Below, piece after piece: positions 8,123 to 16,707 of a DNA stretch of 64,000 bases. The position numbers and the translations under genes were made by a program. Location of the stretch: the NCBI GenBank assembly GCA_964475765.1, contig CAYYZH010000004.1:4685-68684 (forward strand). The letters run 5' to 3'. The DNA is from Thermohalobaculum sp964475765. GTDB taxonomy: Bacteria > Pseudomonadota > Alphaproteobacteria > Rhodobacterales > Rhodobacteraceae. The notes beneath the pieces were generated by a model. The model was not told the origin of the DNA. It worked only from the letters and a program-made list of their open reading frames with translations, and ran no database searches. How positions within the stretch are numbered: position 1 is the first letter of the stretch; each line of letters starts with the position of its first letter.

Positions 8123-9648
8123 TGCAAGTAGACATTAGGAGAACGAGCGGGACTGGCGACTACGACGTCGCGATCGTTGGTCTGGGTCCTGTTGGGGCTG
8201 TTCTCGCAAACCTTTTGGGTCTTGCCGGTATTCGCACGGTTGTGCTGGAACGCGAGGCCGGCATTCACAACTTGCCCCGGGCTGTTCACTTCGACGACGA
8301 GGTGATGCGGATCTTTCAGACGATCGGGGTGGCGGACGCGGTTGCGAACATCTCACGGATCAACGTGGGCATGCGGTTTGTCGATGCCGACGGCAAAGTT
8401 CTGCTGGATTGGCCGCGTCCGCAGGAATCGGGTGCGATGGGATGGCACCCCAGCTATCGCTTTCATCAGCCTGACCTCGAACGAATTCTCCGGGTGGCGC
8501 TCTCACACCATCGTTCGGTAAGTGTGTTTCTGGGAACAGAGGTGACGGCCTTGGAGCAAACACCTGATGGTGCGATGCTGACCGTGAGTGAACTTGCGGA
8601 TGCTCAAGTGCGCACGATCGGCGCGAGCTTCGTTATCGGATGTGACGGTGCAAGATCGCTCGTGCGTCGGCACGTCGTCGAAGACTCTGAGGCCGAGGAC
8701 CTTGGGTTTAATGAGAACTGGCTTGTCGTGGACGTCAGATTGCTGCGCGACCTTCCAGAGCTTGGCGACTATACGATCCAGTATTGCGATCCCAGCCAGC
8801 CGATCACTTATGTTCGCGGACCGGGAGACCGTCGTCGTTGGGAGATCGCGTTAACCGAAGACCTCGAAGAAGAGCGAGTCCTTGAGCCCGATGTGATCTG
8901 GCCCATGCTCGACCGCTGGATCACCAGAGAGGATGCGGAGATCGAACGGGCCGCCGTCTATACCTTCCATTCGGTCATCGCAAACAAATGGCGCCGGGGA
9001 CCATTTCTGATTGCTGGCGATGCCGCTCATCAGACGCCGCCCTTCATGGGACAAGGCATGTGCGCGGGTATCCGAGATGTCGCTAATCTTGGCTGGAAGC
9101 TTATACGGTGCTTGCGGGGTGCAGCATCGGAGCGGTTGCTCGATAGCTATCAGACCGAACGACACCCGCACGTGCGCGCCTATACCGAGGCCGCTGTAAG
9201 GCTTGGTAAGCTCGTGAGCAGCGGTGAAGGGGACGGCGGGCTCCATGCTCCGATGCGATCGGATGGCGCAATGGAGATGCACTCGCCTCAGCATGCTTTG
9301 GGTCCGGGGCTTTGCCTAAAGTCAGATGAGAATGCAGGTCGGTTGTTCCCGCAACCGTTGATGCGCGGGGGTATTCCGCTGGACAACATGATCGGGTATG
9401 GCCCGGCGCTAATCGTCAAAAATCCGGCCCTCGGAGCAAAAGAAGCGCTTACTCAGCGGGCTGAAGACGCGGATCTTTTTTGGATAGAGGCCGATGCGGG
9501 CTCTTCGCTTTCAGAGGCCCTGGTGAGCCTTGATTGCTGTGCGGCTCTGATCCGTCCGGACCGTTACATCTTTGGAACTGCTAAGACTCCCGAAGACACT
9601 GAAGCGTTGATTGCGGAATGGGTCAGGCACTCTGAACTGATCGATTGA
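8122..9648 (+). CDS. FAD-dependent aromatic hydroxylase, MhpA-like
   Basis: A 508-residue group A flavoprotein monooxygenase. The FAD motif is VGLGPVGAVLANLLG near the N-terminus, followed by the conserved HFDDEVMRIFQ segment and, near residue 300, GDAAHQTPPFMGQGMCAG, the second FAD motif in the form typical of 3-(3-hydroxyphenyl)propionate hydroxylase. Such enzymes hydroxylate a phenolic ring ortho to the OH using NAD(P)H and O2. Coupling with the extradiol dioxygenase upstream suggests hydroxylation followed by meta cleavage. The later mhp genes (hydrolase, hydratase, aldolase) are not adjacent, so I do not assign the mhpA symbol. Confidence 0.85.
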   Translation: MQVDIRRTSGTGDYDVAIVGLGPVGAVLANLLGLAGIRTVVLEREAGIHNLPRAVHFDDEVMRIFQTIGVADAVANISRINVGMRFVDADGKVLLDWPRPQESGAMGWHPSYRFHQPDLERILRVALSHHRSVSVFLGTEVTALEQTPDGAMLTVSELADAQVRTIGASFVIGCDGARSLVRRHVVEDSEAEDLGFNENWLVVDVRLLRDLPELGDYTIQYCDPSQPITYVRGPGDRRRWEIALTEDLEEERVLEPDVIWPMLDRWITREDAEIERAAVYTFHSVIANKWRRGPFLIAGDAAHQTPPFMGQGMCAGIRDVANLGWKLIRCLRGAASERLLDSYQTERHPHVRAYTEAAVRLGKLVSSGEGDGGLHAPMRSDGAMEMHSPQHALGPGLCLKSDENAGRLFPQPLMRGGIPLDNMIGYGPALIVKNPALGAKEALTQRAEDADLFWIEADAGSSLSEALVSLDCCAALIRPDRYIFGTAKTPEDTEALIAEWVRHSELID

Positions 9649-9816
9649 ACTCCTTACTCCAGGCTCCAGGAAAAAAAGCACCAACTGTGTCAGACGTCAC
9701 ATCTCTGCTGTCTCGGGGGGCGTATGGTATCCAAGTTGTCGGGTTGGATTGGTTCTGTCTCTCGGAACGCCGGATCGACAACGCAACGTGTGTTTCTTGT
9801 GATACCTCTCTGACTG
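9649..9816. other. Intergenic leader of terminator, possible small RNA
   Basis: No convincing protein is encoded here. A short frame starting at 9645 has no ribosome site and runs through the terminator. The stretch ends in a textbook terminator with no coding gene directly in front of it apart from the hydroxylase, 170 bases upstream, so it is either the 3' UTR of that gene or a short non-coding RNA. Confidence 0.35.
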
Positions 9817-9848
9817 GCGCCGGGTCTCTCTCCCCCGGCGCTTTTTTT
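9817..9848 (+). terminator. Strong intrinsic terminator
   Basis: An 8-bp perfect GC stem, GCGCCGGG (9817-9824) with CCCGGCGC (9834-9841), loop of nine bases, then seven T (9842-9848). It closes the thi/dioxygenase/hydroxylase transcription unit. The 200 bases after it up to the Hint gene are AT-richer and presumably hold that gene's promoter. Confidence 0.92.
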
Positions 9849-10049
9849 GTTCGCCGGAAACCAAACTGGACACAGTTTGAGCCAAGATACCGACGCTTCT
9901 CGCCAGTAATTATGTAAATTGAGAATTAGTGAAGCTGGTGTAAGCTGTATTTGCGCTATGCGAAGTTTACACTTAAGTGTGTCGATTAACAAAGTTTCCA
10001 GACTGTTAGAGTGTATTGTCTGGTCGATGGCGCAGTTCCGGGGGAAAAA

Positions 10050-11084
10050 ATGGTCCTACGCACGTTTCCATCTTTCGATAATAGCACGCTTTTGATCGAC
10101 GCGTCGTCGCCGAACGGCGTCGCGGGCAACCCGATTATCAACAATTCGGATACGCCTGATGGAACGATCTTTGTGTTCGGGGGTGGTTCTCCACAGATCA
10201 TCACGTTGGATGACACCAGCGCAGACGTCGATGTGTTCGACGATGATGAACTCGCCAGCCACGTGATTACTGACGGTGCGGGGATTGTTGCAAACGGTAC
10301 GAACGTAGAATCCGAGTCTGTCATGCAGTTCCAGCAGATCGATGCTGGCGGAAACCCTATTGGGCCTCAGATTGAGATCACTGTCTTTTCCCAGGGGGGC
10401 AACTTCTCGGATGTCTGGGGATACTCCACTGATGTGGCGTTGATCCCCGGCGCACGTTACGAAAAGGTCTCCGGTAGCAACCTCGGCGACTCCGTCTATA
10501 CCGACTTTGTGACCTGTTTTGCTTCGGGTACACGGATCAGGATGTCGGAAGGGTCGGCGCTGGTCGAAGATATCGCTATCGGTGATCGTGTCTGGACCAT
10601 GGATGGCCTCTCGCAAGAGGTCCGCTGGGTTTCAAGCCGGGAAGTGCCGGCAGAAGGTGTGTTCGCCCCTGTCGTTTTCAAGGCGGGTGCTATCGGAAAC
10701 TCGAATGACTTGGTGGTGTCCCAGCAACACCGAATGCTGATGTCCGGTCCAAACGCCGCTCTGCTTTTTCAAGAAGAGAGCGTGCTGGTGCCTGCCAAAC
10801 ATCTGATTGGCTTAGACGGCGTTTCGATCCTAGAGGGCGGTATGGTCACATACCACCATTTCCTGTTCGATACCCACAGGATCGTCGAGTCCGAAGGGGC
10901 TCTGTCGGAAAGTTTCTATCCGGGAGCACGGGCGCTTGCGGGGTTGGAGCGCGACGTGCGCAACGAGCTATTCAACCTCTTTCCTGAACTTGATCTCCAA
11001 GTGCAAAACTATGGATCGCCAGCTGCGAGGTGCTTACGGGAATACGAGGCCCTGGCGCTGATTTCTAGGCCGGCTGCCGCCTGA
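10050..11084 (+). CDS. Hint-domain (Hedgehog/intein) protein
   Basis: A 344-residue protein. The N-terminal half (to about residue 150) is Asp/Asn/Gly/Ser-rich with repeated acidic turns, as in secreted adhesin-like proteins. The C-terminal half begins with the Hint block-A cysteine C156 in CFASGTRIRM and contains the VEDIAIGDRVWTMDG and QQHRMLM / HHFLFDTHRIV segments of the Hint_2 family common in Rhodobacterales. Autoprocessing at the Cys is the expected chemistry of the family. No signal peptide is apparent, so export (if any) would be by type I or another leaderless route. Start at 10050 follows a GGGGGA ribosome site; an upstream GTG at 10011 is less likely. Confidence 0.8.
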   Translation: MVLRTFPSFDNSTLLIDASSPNGVAGNPIINNSDTPDGTIFVFGGGSPQIITLDDTSADVDVFDDDELASHVITDGAGIVANGTNVESESVMQFQQIDAGGNPIGPQIEITVFSQGGNFSDVWGYSTDVALIPGARYEKVSGSNLGDSVYTDFVTCFASGTRIRMSEGSALVEDIAIGDRVWTMDGLSQEVRWVSSREVPAEGVFAPVVFKAGAIGNSNDLVVSQQHRMLMSGPNAALLFQEESVLVPAKHLIGLDGVSILEGGMVTYHHFLFDTHRIVESEGALSESFYPGARALAGLERDVRNELFNLFPELDLQVQNYGSPAARCLREYEALALISRPAAA

Positions 11085-11213
11085 CAAGCGGTCTGGTAAG
11101 CCTTAGTTTGAAGTAATCCAGCCGAACTGCAGAAAAAATCCTGAATCCTGCGCTCGACCTTAACCTTGAACGCATGTGAAGCTGTGGTTGATGTTCCCAT
11201 CAAGGACACTGCC

Positions 11214-14200
11214 ATGATATCGCGCGTGCTCGCTGCTGTCTCCATCATCCTTCTCTGCAGTTTCGCCTGGGCTGAGGACAGCCCTGTGCCCGACCGTCGG
11301 CTTATGACGGAAGTTGGCCAAGACTATTATGGCGGTGATATCGGGTCCCTCTTCGACCGGACATTCAAGGCTTGTGTTGCAGCTTGTACGGTCGAGGCAG
11401 GATGCTCGGCGTTTACCTACAACTCGAAGGCTTCGGCCTGTTTTCTGAAGAACACAGTAGGGGAGAAGTCGCCTTTTGATGGAGCAATCTCCGGGAGGTT
11501 CCTTCCTGTCTCTGACGAGATCCAGCAGATGGGTCGCGAACGTGGACAAGACCTCGATTTCATCCCGGATGGATCCTTGCAGCGCGCACGAGATCTTGCC
11601 CGTCGCCTTGGTGAGCGCTTCGCAGCGAATGCCCGTTCGGTCGACGATCTTCTGACAGCTGCAAGAAGCGCTGAGAGCGCGGGCGATTTGCCCCTTGCGG
11701 CTCAGTTCTACGGTGCAGCGATCACGCTGTCGGGCAACCCTGATATATGGCGCGATCTTGCCCGTGTCTGGATGACTCAACCGGTGGAAAACGGCACGGA
11801 ACAGCGCCGGTTGCGCAGTGATGCCGTTCTCGCTGCAATCAATGCTTATCTCCGCTCCCGGGATACGCAGTCGCGTGCGACATCGTTGAACCTATTGGCG
11901 CGAACGCTTGAGGCCTCCGGTTATGGTAAGGAGACCATTCCCGCTTTTCGGCTTAGCCAAAGCCTGGCACCCCGGGATGACACTGACCGGGCGCTCGGCC
12001 GAGCGTTAGAAAGGTATGGCTTCAGGTTCGCCGATCATTCGGTCGATTCGGATGCCGCCAGCCCCCGGATCTGCGTTCAGTTCACCGAGCCTTTGGCTGA
12101 AGCAGGCGTTGACTATGCACCATATGTGAAGATCGAAGGTCACGATAACCTCGCGGTCGTAGCCGAACCTTCTCAGCTTTGTATCGAAGGTGTTGTGCAT
12201 GGCGAGCGCTATCGCATTACAGTTCGTGGCGGTTTGCCGTCTGCGACGGGGGAGTCGCTTCGTACGGCTCAAGAACTGACCGTCTATGTGAGAGATCGTG
12301 CGCCTTCGGTTCGCTTCGTTGGCCGAAACTATGTCCTGCCCAGAGGCAATCAGGCTGCGATCCCCGTAGTTACGGTCAACCTCACGGAGGTCGAGCTTCG
12401 GGTGCACCGGATTGGGGATCGCAACTTGCTGCCAGCGATCCACGACAACCTTTTCGATCAGGCGATCAACACTTTCACCGAGAAAAGTTTTGCCAAGAGG
12501 CGTGGAGAAGCCATTTGGAACGGCGTCGGCGAGGTTTCGGGTCCGGTGAATGCAGATGTGATTACGGCTCTACCGATCGGCGATGCCGTCAAGAACTTCG
12601 AACCTGGCGTCTACGTGATGACTGCTCGGGTTCCTGGGTCGGACAGCGAATGGGACCGCGCACCCACCCAGTGGTTCGTAGTGACTGATCTTGGTCTGGC
12701 GACCATGAGCGGTGCTGACGGGCTGCACGGGTTTGTGCGCGCGCTGTCTTCGGCCGAGCCATTGGACGGAGTTGAAGTGACGTTGTTGGCCCGCAACAAT
12801 GAAGTCCTTGGCCGCGTGACTACTGATGCCCGGGGATATGTGGCGTTTGCTCCCGGGTTGACGCGTGGCACCGGGGGTGCGGCACCGGCCCTGCTGACTG
12901 CCGAGCGAGATGGCGATTTCGCCTTTCTCGATCTCACCAAGGCCGGGTTCGATCTTTCCGATCGCGGGGTCGAAGGTCGCAATGCGCCCGGACCAATCGA
13001 TGTTTTCGCCACGACTGAGCGCGGCGTCTATCGCCCCGGAGAAGTCGTCCATGCCACGGTTCTGGCGCGCGACGGCAAAGCCAACGCGATCAGCGACTTG
13101 CCGCTGACAGCGATCTTCACCCGTCCCGATGGCGTTGAATATCACCGAAAGGTGCTGAGTGATCAGGGTGCAGGTGGGCGCGCCCATTCCATGCGTCTCG
13201 GAGCTGGTGTGCCGCGTGGCACATGGCGGATGAAGATCCATGCGGACCCGGAGGCCGCCCCGCTCCGTCAGGTGGCGTTCCTGGTCGAAGATTTCGTGCC
13301 AGAGAGAATCGCGTTTGATCTCGATGCGCCGGAGGGATTGGTTCGCCGCGACAGCCCGCCAACCGTCTCGCTTACCGCACGATATCTCTACGGCGCGCCG
13401 GGTGCGGGTCTACCGGTCGAAGGATCAGTTCGCATCAGTCAGGCGTCCGGACTGCCCGGTTTTACCGGCTTCTCCTTTGGCCTGCATGACGAAGCGCTTA
13501 GCGCGGATCTTGTGACCCTACCGGTCGTCAAAACCGATGCAAACGGGGCGGCCAACCTGACGCTGCGCCTTCCGGACACGGAACCAGTCACAAAGCCCTT
13601 GCAAATGACGGCGATCGTGCATGTCACCGACAGTTCAGGCCGTCCGGTCGAACGGACTTTGACCCGGCCATTGGCGCCCGGTGGTGTGCGGATCGGGGTC
13701 AAACCATTGTTCGAGGGCGCGGCGGAGGAAGGTGGCCTCGCCCGTTTTGAAGTCCTCGCCGCCGGGCCGGATGGCCAACAAACGGAGATCCAGCGAACGG
13801 GCTGGACGCTTTCGCGGATCAATCGGTCCTGGCAGTGGTACGAACTGAACGGGCGCTGGAACTACGAACCAATCACTCGACGAGAGCGCATCGCCAGTGG
13901 CGAGCTTGCATTGACGCTTGACGGACGCGCGGTGATCGAGAACCCAGTGGAGTGGGGCCAGTACGAACTCAAGATCGTAAGTCTCGATGGCTCTCCTACA
14001 GCCACATCCATTTCCTTTGTTGCTGGCTGGTATGCGGCAAGTGGGTCAACTGACACCCCAGACGTACTTGAGCTTGGATTGGACAAGGACGCCTATCGGA
14101 TCGGCGAGACTGTTCGGGTGCGGTTGAAGCCACGTGCCGCGGGGAAGGTTTTGTTGTCCGTCGTCGATAACCGCTTGATCGAGATGAAGGCGCTCGATGT

Positions 14201-16670
14201 GGAAGCCGGCGAGACGGAGGTTTCGCTGTTGGTAACCGAGGAATGGGGTCCCGGAGCCTACATCACCGCGTCCCTGATCCGTCCGATGGAGATTGCCGCC
14301 AAACGCAATCCTTCGCGAGCACTGGGTGTCGTATGGGCAAACGTCGATCCCGAAGAGCGCGCTTTGGGCTTGGAAATCACTACGCCGAACGAAGTTCAGC
14401 CGCGTGGGCCTATGGATGTCGCAGTAAGGATTGCCAATCTCGACGGTGAGCAGGCGCATGTCACTCTGGCTGCGGTTGATCTCGGGATCTTGAACCTGAC
14501 CGGGTTTGAGCCTCCCGCGCCGTCCGATCACTACTTCGGACAGCGCGCTTTGGGAATGGAGATGCAGGATCTCTATGGCCGGCTGATCGATGGTATGCAG
14601 GGCGTACGGGGCCGGATCCGTTCTGGCGGAGATGCGGAGGCCGCGCGGCTGAAAGCTCCACCGCCGACTGAAGCGCTTGTTGCATTCTTTTCCGGTGTGT
14701 TGCCCGTTCAGTCCGATGGCACAGCGTCGGCTGTTTTCGAGCTGCCAGAGTTCAATGGAACCGTCCGCATCATGGCAGTGGCGTGGACGGCGGATGGAGT
14801 GGGACATGCGCACAAGGATGTTTTGGTGCGCGATCCCATCGTGGTGTCTGCAGCAAGCCCAAGGTTTCTTGCGCCTGACGACACCACACGCATTCTGCTC
14901 GACGTTGCGCATGCAACGGGGCCGTCCGGCAACGTGTCAGTCTCGGTCAGAGGTGATGGCGGGATTGCCTTAGGTGAGCGGGCGAAGGCGCATACGCTTG
15001 ATCTTGCTGCTGGGCAAACGCAACAGATCGATGTTCCTCTCACTGCGATCGAGATCGGCGATCCAGAACTTTCGATACTGACGACGACACCGGATGGGAC
15101 AAAGCTCATCAAGTCCTTGACCGTCCCGGTGCGGTTGAACGACGCCGAGATTGCGCGGCAGAGCCGCATTCCACTGGCTGCCGGCGGGCGTCTGGTTGTG
15201 AACCGGGACACATTCGCGGGGCTTCGACTAGGTACAGCGAGCGCCAGCCTTGGGATCGGCCCGATTGCGTCGCTTGATGCGCCCGGATTGCTAAGCGCGC
15301 TTGATCGATACCCCTACGGCTGCACCGAGCAAGTGACCTCTGGGGCAATGCCGCTGCTCTACTTCAATCAGGTGGCAGACGCGATGGGCCTGTCGCGACG
15401 CAAGGATGTCTCCACGCGGATTTCTGATGCGATTGGAAAGGTGCTTGAGAACCAATCAAACGCCGGATCTTTCGGGCTGTGGCGCCCAGATCGTGGAGAT
15501 TTGTGGCTCGATTCCTACGTAACCGATTTTCTCAGTCGTGCCCGTGCCGCCGGTCATGCGGTTCCAAAGCAGGCGATGCAGTCCGCCCTGGACAACCTGC
15601 GAAGTTCAGTCGGTTATGCAGGAGATTTCGAGAATGCCGGAGAGGACATTGCCTATGCCTTGATGGTGCTGGCGCGAGAAGGCATGGCGTCAATCGGGGA
15701 CCTTCGCTACTACGCCGATGCCAAGGCCGACGATCTCGCAACACCGATGGCAAAAGCGCAACTAGGTGCGGCGCTAGCCTCATACGGTGAACAGCGGCGG
15801 GCGGATCAGATGTTCCGGCTCGCGTCACAGCAGGTGTTTGCACAAGAGCAAGAGGAGCGGGGTTGGCGCGTCGACTACGGATCGCACTTGCGCGACGCAG
15901 CGGCTGTCTTGACTCTGTCTTCTCGCGCCGGATCCCGGGCTGTGGACGCTGATCGTCTGGCAGCGCTATTGGCCGAACGTGAGCAGGCCAATCGCTGGAC
16001 CTCGACGCAGGAAAAGGTCTGGATGCTTCTCGCCACATCCGCGCTTGCCGATCAAGGTTCCGATGGGATCACGGTTGACGGTCAACCCGCAGATGGACCG
16101 GTGATCCGGATGTTCGAGGACGCCGCTCTTGGCGAAGGAGAGGTCGTGATCGAGAACAGATCCGATCGCCCGACCCAAGCTGTACTTACCACCTATGGCG
16201 TTCCAATCGAGGCGGAGCCTGCGGGAGGTCGTGGTTATCAGATTGCGCGGGAGTATTACACGCTGGATGGTCAGCAGGTCTCACCGGCGTCTGTACTGCA
16301 GAACACCAGACTGGTCGTTGTTCTGACTGTGACCTCAGAGAGTGATCGGCAGGGGCGCCTGATGGTAAATGATCCGCTTCCAGCGGGTCTGGAGATCGAC
16401 AATCCAAACCTGATCCAGGCTGGAAGTATCGATACGCTGACGTGGCTGGATGGGCTGGACGAAGTTGCGAATGTCGAGTTTCGGACGGACCGTTTCCTCG
16501 CCGCAGTCGATCGTTCCGGCGCGGGCAGTTTCCGATTGGCTTACATCGTGCGCGCTGTCTCTCCCGGCAGCTTTCATCATCCGGCGGCAACAGTCGAGGA
16601 TATGTATCGGCCGGAGATGCGCGCTTGGACAGATGCGGGCCGGGTCAGTGTCATCGGTGAGGCGCGTTGA
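11214..16670 (+). CDS. Alpha-2-macroglobulin family protein with PAN domain (YfhM type)
   Basis: An 1818-residue periplasmic protein. Residues 1-21 form a signal peptide (hydrophobic core AAVSIILLCSFAWA then AED). Next comes a Cys-rich PAN/Apple-like segment (CVAACTVEAGCSAFTYN, about residues 60-90), a helical TPR-like segment, MG/bait domains and the thiol-ester domain with the motif CTEQ at residues 1370-1373 in YPYGCTEQ. Bacterial A2Ms trap attacking proteases by covalent thioester chemistry in the periplasm. The gene lies 37 bases before pbpC, the usual partner in proteobacteria, supporting a joint role in guarding and repairing the cell wall. ATG 11214 is favoured over upstream in-frame starts because the signal peptide begins there. 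Confidence 0.93.
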   Translation: MISRVLAAVSIILLCSFAWAEDSPVPDRRLMTEVGQDYYGGDIGSLFDRTFKACVAACTVEAGCSAFTYNSKASACFLKNTVGEKSPFDGAISGRFLPVSDEIQQMGRERGQDLDFIPDGSLQRARDLARRLGERFAANARSVDDLLTAARSAESAGDLPLAAQFYGAAITLSGNPDIWRDLARVWMTQPVENGTEQRRLRSDAVLAAINAYLRSRDTQSRATSLNLLARTLEASGYGKETIPAFRLSQSLAPRDDTDRALGRALERYGFRFADHSVDSDAASPRICVQFTEPLAEAGVDYAPYVKIEGHDNLAVVAEPSQLCIEGVVHGERYRITVRGGLPSATGESLRTAQELTVYVRDRAPSVRFVGRNYVLPRGNQAAIPVVTVNLTEVELRVHRIGDRNLLPAIHDNLFDQAINTFTEKSFAKRRGEAIWNGVGEVSGPVNADVITALPIGDAVKNFEPGVYVMTARVPGSDSEWDRAPTQWFVVTDLGLATMSGADGLHGFVRALSSAEPLDGVEVTLLARNNEVLGRVTTDARGYVAFAPGLTRGTGGAAPALLTAERDGDFAFLDLTKAGFDLSDRGVEGRNAPGPIDVFATTERGVYRPGEVVHATVLARDGKANAISDLPLTAIFTRPDGVEYHRKVLSDQGAGGRAHSMRLGAGVPRGTWRMKIHADPEAAPLRQVAFLVEDFVPERIAFDLDAPEGLVRRDSPPTVSLTARYLYGAPGAGLPVEGSVRISQASGLPGFTGFSFGLHDEALSADLVTLPVVKTDANGAANLTLRLPDTEPVTKPLQMTAIVHVTDSSGRPVERTLTRPLAPGGVRIGVKPLFEGAAEEGGLARFEVLAAGPDGQQTEIQRTGWTLSRINRSWQWYELNGRWNYEPITRRERIASGELALTLDGRAVIENPVEWGQYELKIVSLDGSPTATSISFVAGWYAASGSTDTPDVLELGLDKDAYRIGETVRVRLKPRAAGKVLLSVVDNRLIEMKALDVEAGETEVSLLVTEEWGPGAYITASLIRPMEIAAKRNPSRALGVVWANVDPEERALGLEITTPNEVQPRGPMDVAVRIANLDGEQAHVTLAAVDLGILNLTGFEPPAPSDHYFGQRALGMEMQDLYGRLIDGMQGVRGRIRSGGDAEAARLKAPPPTEALVAFFSGVLPVQSDGTASAVFELPEFNGTVRIMAVAWTADGVGHAHKDVLVRDPIVVSAASPRFLAPDDTTRILLDVAHATGPSGNVSVSVRGDGGIALGERAKAHTLDLAAGQTQQIDVPLTAIEIGDPELSILTTTPDGTKLIKSLTVPVRLNDAEIARQSRIPLAAGGRLVVNRDTFAGLRLGTASASLGIGPIASLDAPGLLSALDRYPYGCTEQVTSGAMPLLYFNQVADAMGLSRRKDVSTRISDAIGKVLENQSNAGSFGLWRPDRGDLWLDSYVTDFLSRARAAGHAVPKQAMQSALDNLRSSVGYAGDFENAGEDIAYALMVLAREGMASIGDLRYYADAKADDLATPMAKAQLGAALASYGEQRRADQMFRLASQQVFAQEQEERGWRVDYGSHLRDAAAVLTLSSRAGSRAVDADRLAALLAEREQANRWTSTQEKVWMLLATSALADQGSDGITVDGQPADGPVIRMFEDAALGEGEVVIENRSDRPTQAVLTTYGVPIEAEPAGGRGYQIAREYYTLDGQQVSPASVLQNTRLVVVLTVTSESDRQGRLMVNDPLPAGLEIDNPNLIQAGSIDTLTWLDGLDEVANVEFRTDRFLAAVDRSGAGSFRLAYIVRAVSPGSFHHPAATVEDMYRPEMRAWTDAGRVSVIGEAR

Positions 16671-16707
16671 TGCGATTTGAGCACATTGAACCTTGTGACG
16701 AACGCCG

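Noticed and set aside
9645..9917. Short frame after the hydroxylase gene
   Set aside because: No ribosome site, runs through a strong terminator, low-complexity product.
14046..14912. Long open frame antisense to the alpha-2-macroglobulin gene
   Set aside because: Shadow of a GC-rich coding region; protein is His/Arg-rich with no family features.
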